A stretch of 10,435 bases of DNA from an uncultured Bacilli bacterium (GTDB lineage Bacteria > Bacillota_I > Bacilli_A > RF39 > UBA660): contig CANRJI010000030.1 in the NCBI GenBank assembly GCA_947630885.1, forward strand, positions 1-10,435, written 5' to 3'. Positions within the stretch are counted from its first letter, which is position 1, and each line of letters starts with the position of its first letter. The notes under the pieces were generated by a model. The model had not been told where the DNA came from, did no database searches, and saw nothing but the letters and a program-made list of their open reading frames with translations. Made by a program: the position numbers and the translations under genes. Positions 6,498-10,435 of the stretch are shown here, one piece after another.

Positions 6498-7157
6498 TTA
6501 AAAGTGTTTTAATTTTTTAATTTTTCCTTCAACTGTTTTATCAGGCTTAAATAGGTCACCTTTCTTGTTAGTAACAGTCATGGGAAGTTGACTATCACCT
6601 AGAGAAGATAATATTTCAAAGTATTCCTTTGTAATATAAGCATTTGCTGAAGGAAGTTTAAAATCTTTCGTTTCTGCTACTCCTTGGCTATTTAAACAAT
6701 CCAAAAGATTCTGACTTATACATGGTAAATGTTCAGATTTTATTTTGCCAAAATTAAATAGATATTCCCCATTAATTAAAGAAATATTTGTAAATAATTG
6801 TTTACGAATTTTTAAAATATCTTCGTAACCGAGTTTACTTTTATATCCAAGATACTCGAGAATAGGAGCCAAGTTTACAGCACTTTCAACCATTAGACGA
6901 TTCATTTTTCTTACTTTTTCCTCATCACTTATTGCTGATGTTACATTGCTTATTGGATATCTAGGGGAATTAAATAGTAAGTCGTCAGCACGGTTTTCGC
7001 TATCAATTGTAAATATTATATTACGGCAAACATGATGAAACCGCAAGGATATAATTCCTTTATTTTTTTCATCACTATTTATTTGATAATCTAAATTTTG
7101 AACAATTTGACCAGCATAAACGTTATCTCTGAGTACTTTGTATTTTCTATTTTCCAT
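6498..7157 (-). CDS. Uncharacterised 219-residue soluble protein
   Basis: I do not recognise this protein. It starts at ATG 7157-7155 behind a near-perfect SD (GGAGGA, complement of 7163-7168) and ends in a Lys-rich tail (GKIKKLKHF). There is no signal peptide or membrane segment. The N-terminal part looks beta-rich (RNIIFTIDSE), the middle helical (VRKMNRLMVESAVNLAPILEYLGY, LGYEDILKIRKQLF). Composition matches its neighbours, so recent transfer is not suggested. It converges on the sigma-factor gene and shares its terminator but has its own promoter, so a functional link is only possible, not shown. Its strong promoter and SD argue that it is a real expressed gene. Confidence 0.8.
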   Translation of the reverse strand: MENRKYKVLRDNVYAGQIVQNLDYQINSDEKNKGIISLRFHHVCRNIIFTIDSENRADDLLFNSPRYPISNVTSAISDEEKVRKMNRLMVESAVNLAPILEYLGYKSKLGYEDILKIRKQLFTNISLINGEYLFNFGKIKSEHLPCISQNLLDCLNSQGVAETKDFKLPSANAYITKEYFEILSSLGDSQLPMTVTNKKGDLFKPDKTVEGKIKKLKHF

Positions 7158-7180
7158 AAATTTCCTCCGTTTCGGCTAAT

Positions 7181-7209
7181 ATCATAACATTTTTTTTATC
7201 TAAATACAA
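7181..7209 (-). promoter_or_regulatory. Extended -10 promoter for the gene at 6498-7157
   Basis: Read on the minus strand: TTGTAT (7209-7204), 17 bases containing eight A's, then TGT-TATGAT (-10 at 7186-7181). The -35 is weak, but the TGn element and the exact 17-base spacing support it. Predicted start is about 15-20 bases before the ATG, just ahead of the SD. Confidence 0.6.
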
Positions 7210-7229
7210 GTAAATTATTAAAAATAAAA

Positions 7230-7258
7230 TTAACTAAGTCTTATTAAACTATTTAAAT
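7230..7258 (+). promoter_or_regulatory. Weak candidate promoter for the first collagen-like gene
   Basis: TTAACT (7230-7235), 17 bases, TTAAAT (7253-7258), each 4 of 6 against consensus, giving a leader of about 40 bases. In such AT-rich DNA this could be chance. A perfect TATAAT at 7286-7291 is too close, because transcription would start inside the SD. Within the predicted leader, TTGCTTCC (7270-7277) can pair with GGAGGTAA (7296-7303), covering the SD. Confidence 0.3.
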
Positions 7259-7305
7259 AATTAAGAGAATTGCTTCCTCATAAATTATAATTGAAGGAGG
7301 TAAAA

Positions 7306-8310
7306 ATGAATAATTGTCAAAATCAAAATATAATTAGTGATCGAAAATGTCCAATATATACTGGTAGTTATCCAATCATTGTCGGTCCAACAGGCCCAAC
7401 AGGGCCTTCAGGTGGCCCAACAGGACCTACTGGTCCAACAGGCCCAACGGGATCAATTGGTCTTATTGGATTAACCGGAGCAACTGGTCCGACTGGTCCA
7501 ACAGGACCTCAAGGAATACCTGGAATAGCAGGTGCAACTGGTCCAACTGGTCCAATCGGTCCTGCAGGCGGCCCAACAGGCCCCACTGGCCCAACAGGCC
7601 CAACAGGTCCAACGGGACCAACTGGTGATACTGGCCCAACCGGTAGTGCTGCTACCGTTACTGTCGGTAGTGTGACAACTGGTGAGCCCGGAACGGAAGC
7701 TACAGTTGAAAATACTGGTGACGAATCTAATGCCGTTCTCGATTTTACTATTCCAAGAGGGGCTATGCCAACGTTAACCGCTGGTACCGCGACTACTGTT
7801 CCTTCTGGCCAAAATCCAGTTATTGATCTTCAGCAAACAGAAGGCGGCTACACCCTAAATTTATCGATCCCTCAAGGACCAGCAGGTCCCGCTAGTGGAT
7901 TAAATGCTTATGGTGGACTCTATAATACTACACAGCAAACATATTCGACTCAAGCATCAACCGCTGAAACTGTTACCTTATCGACACCAACTCCTACTGA
8001 TAATATAAACACCGAAACAGGTAACACCGTAACTGTAAATGACGAAGGCGACTATTTAATAACCTATAAGGCGCTCGTTCAAATGGATAATCAAGGCTCA
8101 ATGACCTTAGTAGTTAGAAATGACCAGTCTGATGTTCCTGGATCATCAATCACGCAATCTTTAACAGCAAATACACCAGTATTATTTTCTGGTAGTATAA
8201 TTGCTAGTCTAGAGGCTGATGCTCCGCTTACAATGACGTTGACAACTGAAACAGCTAGTGCTAATGCAACTGTTAATCAGGCATCATTAATTGTAACTGA
8301 ATTAAATTAA
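7306..8310 (+). CDS. Collagen-like surface protein with Gly-Pro-Thr repeats
   Basis: A 334-residue protein. Residues 1-26 form a short head without a signal peptide (two Cys). Residues 27-112 are 28 Gly-X-Y triplets, mostly Gly-Pro-Thr, broken twice by a single extra Gly (GPS-G-GPT, GPA-G-GPT). Residues about 117-190 hold two diverged copies of a 36-residue beta module ending FTIPRG and LSIPQG. The C-terminal domain (198-334) starts GLNAYGGLY, ends NQASLIVTELN and is shared with the gene at 9561-10247. Such tails trimerise the triple helix in BclA-type proteins. The start is ATG 7306, five bases after a perfect AAGGAGGT SD; a TTG at 7291 lies upstream of that SD and is rejected. It is likely a cell-surface or spore-coat-like fibre; no sortase motif is visible. 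Confidence 0.88.
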   Translation: MNNCQNQNIISDRKCPIYTGSYPIIVGPTGPTGPSGGPTGPTGPTGPTGSIGLIGLTGATGPTGPTGPQGIPGIAGATGPTGPIGPAGGPTGPTGPTGPTGPTGPTGDTGPTGSAATVTVGSVTTGEPGTEATVENTGDESNAVLDFTIPRGAMPTLTAGTATTVPSGQNPVIDLQQTEGGYTLNLSIPQGPAGPASGLNAYGGLYNTTQQTYSTQASTAETVTLSTPTPTDNINTETGNTVTVNDEGDYLITYKALVQMDNQGSMTLVVRNDQSDVPGSSITQSLTANTPVLFSGSIIASLEADAPLTMTLTTETASANATVNQASLIVTELN

Positions 8311-8323
8311 TTATTAGTTATTA

Positions 8324-8351
8324 ATCCTACCAGTAATATTACTGGTAGGAT
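8324..8351. repeat. 28-base perfect palindrome between collagen-like gene and glycosyltransferase
   Basis: ATCCTACCAGTAAT (8324-8337) is followed directly by its exact reverse complement (8338-8351), forming a strong hairpin 14 bases after the collagen-like gene stop. The downstream bases (GCCTATTATTT) are not a T run, so it is not a standard terminator. It could give partial termination, protect the 3' end of the collagen-like message, or bind a protein dimer. Confidence 0.7.
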
Positions 8352-8388
8352 GCCTATTATTTAATAAGAAGGGGGGGAAAAGATAATT

Positions 8389-9492
8389 ATGGCTAAATAT
8401 AAAGTATGTGTCTATGCTATTTCGAAAAATGAAGAAAAATTTGTTTTAAGGTGGTTTAATTCCGTTTGTGAAGCTGATGAAATATATGTTTTAGATACAG
8501 GATCAACTGACAATACAGTTAAACTTTTAAAAGACTTAGGAGTAAAAGTTACTACCGAAGAAATAAAGCCTTGGCGTTTTGATGTTGCTCGTAATAAATC
8601 GCTTAATCTTGTAGGTGATGATACTGATATTTGTGTTTGCCTAGACCTTGATGAAGTTCTTGAAAAAGGTTGGCGAGAAAAATTAGAAAAAAACTGGGGT
8701 AGTGGAGTAACACGAGCAAGATATAATTATAATTGGAGTTTTGATGAGTATGGTAAGCCTTCAGTTAATTTCTATATTGAAAAAATTCATGCTCGTCATA
8801 ACTACAAGTGGACGCATCCTGTCCATGAAGTATTAACTTACGTTGGCAAAGATAACGAAAAATTTATTACCATTCCCGATTTAACAGTCAATCACTATCC
8901 AGATGTTTCAAAACCACGAAGTAGTTATCTTCCTCTTCTCGAACTATCAGTCGAAGAAGATCCTCAAGATGACCGTAATATGCACTATCTTGGAAGAGAA
9001 TATATGTACTATGGTAAGTGGAATGAATGTATTGATACCTTGATCAAACACTTAAATTTAAAGTCTGCAGTATGGAAAGATGAAAGAGCAGCATCAATGC
9101 GCTTTATATCGAGAGCTTATATCAATTTAGGTCGATATGAAGAAGCTAAAATGTGGCTTACTAAAGCCATAGACGAAGCACCATATTTAAGAGATGCCTA
9201 TGTCGAAATGGCTATGCTCCAGCTTAAATTAGAAAATTATGTGGAAGCAGAAAAATACTGCCAAAGAGCTTTAAATATTACCAATCATGAAAATACATAC
9301 ATAAATGAGCCATTTAGTTGGGATCATACAATTTATGACATCTTATCAGTAAGTTTATTTTATCAAAAAGAATATGATAAATCGTTATATTATTCAAATG
9401 AAGCTTTAAAAATATCTCCCAATAATGAGAGATTAAAAGAAAATAATAATTTAATTAAAAATTTTACTCTTGAAACTCAAGAAAGAGAATAA
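8389..9492 (+). CDS. Family 2 glycosyltransferase with C-terminal TPR repeats
   Basis: A 367-residue, apparently cytosolic enzyme. The N-terminal GT-A domain begins VCVYAISKNEEKFVLRWFNS, has the nucleotide-sugar motif VLDTGSTDNT, and a D-x-D metal site at residues 86-88 (LDLDE). HPVHEVL follows the core, as is common in this subfamily. From about 195 to the end are tetratricopeptide-like helices (YLGREYMYYGKWNECIDTL, AYINLGRYEEAKMWLTKAI, AEKYCQRALNI, YSNEALKISPNN), which usually bind protein. There is no membrane segment. The SD is a run of seven G (8371-8377), 11 bases from the ATG. It lies 78 bases after one collagen-like gene and converges on another, so its acceptor may be Thr in Gly-Pro-Thr repeats (inference). 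The sugar cannot be read from sequence. Confidence 0.88.
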   Translation: MAKYKVCVYAISKNEEKFVLRWFNSVCEADEIYVLDTGSTDNTVKLLKDLGVKVTTEEIKPWRFDVARNKSLNLVGDDTDICVCLDLDEVLEKGWREKLEKNWGSGVTRARYNYNWSFDEYGKPSVNFYIEKIHARHNYKWTHPVHEVLTYVGKDNEKFITIPDLTVNHYPDVSKPRSSYLPLLELSVEEDPQDDRNMHYLGREYMYYGKWNECIDTLIKHLNLKSAVWKDERAASMRFISRAYINLGRYEEAKMWLTKAIDEAPYLRDAYVEMAMLQLKLENYVEAEKYCQRALNITNHENTYINEPFSWDHTIYDILSVSLFYQKEYDKSLYYSNEALKISPNNERLKENNNLIKNFTLETQERE

Positions 9493-9522
9493 CTTTCCTT
9501 TCAGTAATTAAATTATTCAGAA

Positions 9523-9552
9523 AAAAGTGCCGATAGCAATATCGGTACTTTT
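9523..9552. terminator. Terminator between the glycosyltransferase and the second collagen-like gene
   Basis: AAAAGTGCCGAT (9523-9534) pairs with ATCGGTACTTTT (9541-9552) around AGCAAT. All 12 pairs form on the + strand transcript, including one G-U, which becomes an A-C mismatch on the minus strand. T-rich sequence flanks both sides, so it probably serves both convergent genes, better on the + strand. Confidence 0.82.
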
Positions 9553-9560
9553 AGTTATTT

Positions 9561-10247
9561 TTAATCTAATAATTTCAATGTTAGTGATGCTTGATTAATT
9601 GTTCCACCAGTAGTTGTCGTACTAATTAGTGCAAGCGAAATTAATGATTTATCAATTAATCTGACAATAATACTTTTTGCCATTATTCCCATACCTGGTT
9701 CTTCCAAAGTAATTGTTCCTAAAGAGCCATTAATAACTTTATCATTTTGCATAGCACCAACGACAAGATTACCAGGATCATTTAAAGTGGCAGTAATGGT
9801 ATAAGTTAATTCATATATGCCACCTTCAATTATTTGAATTGCATTACTATCTCCTGTAATATCAAAGTCTTCCATATTAGTATCTAAATTGACAGTAATA
9901 GGAGTATCAGGAATTTGTCCAAATGGCTGACTTACCGTTGAATATAATCCACCATAGGCATTGAGTCCTGCAGCAGGCCCCATCGGTCCCGTAGGTCCTG
10001 TTGGCCCCGTAGGTCCACCAGCTGGTCCTATTTCACCAGTAGGTCCCATAGGCCCCGTAGGCCCCGTAGCACCAGTAGGCCCAGGAAGACCTTGAAGTCC
10101 AATTGGACCAATTTCACCGGCAGGTCCGGTAGGACCAATCTCTCCAGGTAAACCTCTAGGACCAGTTGGACCAATAAGCATACAAGGAGGGCAACATGGA
10201 TTATGTTTCTTATCTTGACCATTACAATTAACATTTTGTGCTTTCAT
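9561..10247 (-). CDS. Collagen-like protein with Cys-rich head
   Basis: A 228-residue protein. The head (residues 1-25) is Cys-rich (C8 and CCPPC at 18-22) and has no signal peptide. Residues 26-92 are 22 Gly-X-Y triplets (GPT, GPR, GLP, GEI, GPA and others) with one extra-Gly break, GPA-G-GPT, identical in form to the breaks in the gene at 7306-8310. The C-terminal domain (94-228) begins GLNAYGGLY and ends with NQASLTLKLLD, matching the other protein in length (about 135 residues) and at both ends, so the two are paralogues; this one lacks the two beta modules. It starts at ATG 10247-10245 with SD GAGGTGA (10258-10252). It is probably a second subunit or partner of the same surface fibre and a possible substrate of the adjacent glycosyltransferase. 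Confidence 0.87.
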   Translation of the reverse strand: MKAQNVNCNGQDKKHNPCCPPCMLIGPTGPRGLPGEIGPTGPAGEIGPIGLQGLPGPTGATGPTGPMGPTGEIGPAGGPTGPTGPTGPMGPAAGLNAYGGLYSTVSQPFGQIPDTPITVNLDTNMEDFDITGDSNAIQIIEGGIYELTYTITATLNDPGNLVVGAMQNDKVINGSLGTITLEEPGMGIMAKSIIVRLIDKSLISLALISTTTTGGTINQASLTLKLLD

Positions 10248-10319
10248 CTTTTCACCTCATAATATCTTATGAAAAAAGGAAAAGGACAGTTAATTAAGCC
10301 ATACTATGCCTCAATATCA

Positions 10320-10348
10320 ATTATAATTATTTAAAAAATAAATAACTA
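10320..10348 (-). promoter_or_regulatory. Candidate promoter for the second collagen-like gene
   Basis: On the minus strand, a perfect TATAAT (10325-10320) lies 17 bases after TAGTTA (10348-10343), a poor -35. The resulting leader is about 65 bases. The element lies in a near-symmetric AATTATAATT, so it reads similarly on both strands, which lowers confidence. Confidence 0.35.
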
Positions 10349-10371
10349 AAATATAACTATTTAAAAATGTG

Positions 10372-10380
10372 TGCTATAAT
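10372..10380 (+). promoter_or_regulatory. Extended -10 promoter for the gene starting at 10414
   Basis: TGC-TATAAT (10372-10380) is a perfect extended -10. The hexamer 17 bases upstream (TATAAC, 10352-10357) is a poor -35. Transcription would start near 10387, giving a leader of about 27 bases with an AAAGGTGG SD (10397-10404). Confidence 0.65.
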
Positions 10381-10413
10381 TTAAGTGTATATTAAAAAAG
10401 GTGGTTTTATTTT

Positions 10414-10435
10414 ATGTTTAAAATAGGAAAATTAG
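10414..10435 (+). CDS. Start of a gene, possibly tRNA-dihydrouridine synthase (cut by the window edge)
   Basis: ATG 10414 follows an SD (AAAGGTGG, 9 bases before) and a perfect extended -10 promoter, and the visible residues are MFKIGKL. DusB-family flavoenzymes, which reduce uridine to dihydrouridine in tRNA, typically start MFKIG followed by a variable residue or two and then KNxVVLAPMAG, so that is the best guess. Seven residues cannot establish it; the presence of a gene start is better supported than its identity. Confidence 0.5.

Noticed and set aside
7279..7286. CATANNNT motifs before both collagen-like genes (also 10308-10301, minus strand), resembling SigE/SigK -10 elements
   Set aside because: No matching -35 at correct spacing, and such motifs are frequent in AT-rich DNA; sporulation control is not supported.
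7385..7640. Short DNA repeats in the collagen region as a CRISPR-like or satellite array
   Set aside because: They keep a 9-base (Gly-X-Y) coding period with varied third positions, so they are protein repeats and not spacers.
10028..10234. 68-codon Leu/Val-rich minus-strand frame inside the second collagen-like gene
   Set aside because: It is the shifted reading of Gly-X-Y repeats, which produces repetitive hydrophobic sequence.

Overview
The window is AT-rich DNA from a low-GC Firmicutes-type bacterium, probably a gut-associated member of the Bacilli/RF39-like or Erysipelotrichia-like groups; that placement is an inference. MraZ, RsmH and the two-PASTA PBP2B resemble Bacillus proteins. Strong purine-rich Shine-Dalgarno (SD) sites precede most genes. 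TGA is used as a stop (rsmH) and Trp is encoded by TGG, so the code is standard and not the Mycoplasma code.

Layout. Bases 2-100 are the 3' end of an upstream gene, followed by about 380 bases without a convincing gene, holding a hairpin terminator and then the mraZ promoter. Bases 497-4442 are the front of a division/cell-wall (dcw) cluster on the + strand: mraZ, rsmH, ftsL, a PBP2B/FtsI transpeptidase and a 34-residue single-span membrane microprotein, closed by a terminator. The usual mraY/murD part does not follow. Three GTGG boxes at exact 10-base spacing precede mraZ and look like the MraZ operator. Bases 4556-6457 encode a large RpoD-like sigma factor with its own promoter, an unrecognised 200-residue N-terminus, an altered -10-recognition helix, and a 150-residue C-terminal extension that looks partly like a second, worn region 4. 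It shares a bidirectional terminator with a convergent gene of unknown function (6498-7157, minus strand).

Bases 7306-10247 form a surface-fibre-like cassette: a collagen-like protein rich in Gly-Pro-Thr, a GT2-family glycosyltransferase with a TPR tail, and a second, convergent collagen-like protein. The two collagen-like proteins share a C-terminal domain of about 136 residues beginning GLNAYGGLY. The glycosyltransferase between them is a good candidate for modifying Thr in the Gly-Pro-Thr repeats, as is known for BclA-type exosporium collagens; this is an inference. The window ends with the first seven codons of a gene that starts like a tRNA-dihydrouridine synthase.

The best candidates for new biology are the extended sigma factor, the collagen/glycosyltransferase cassette, and the microprotein behind ftsI.
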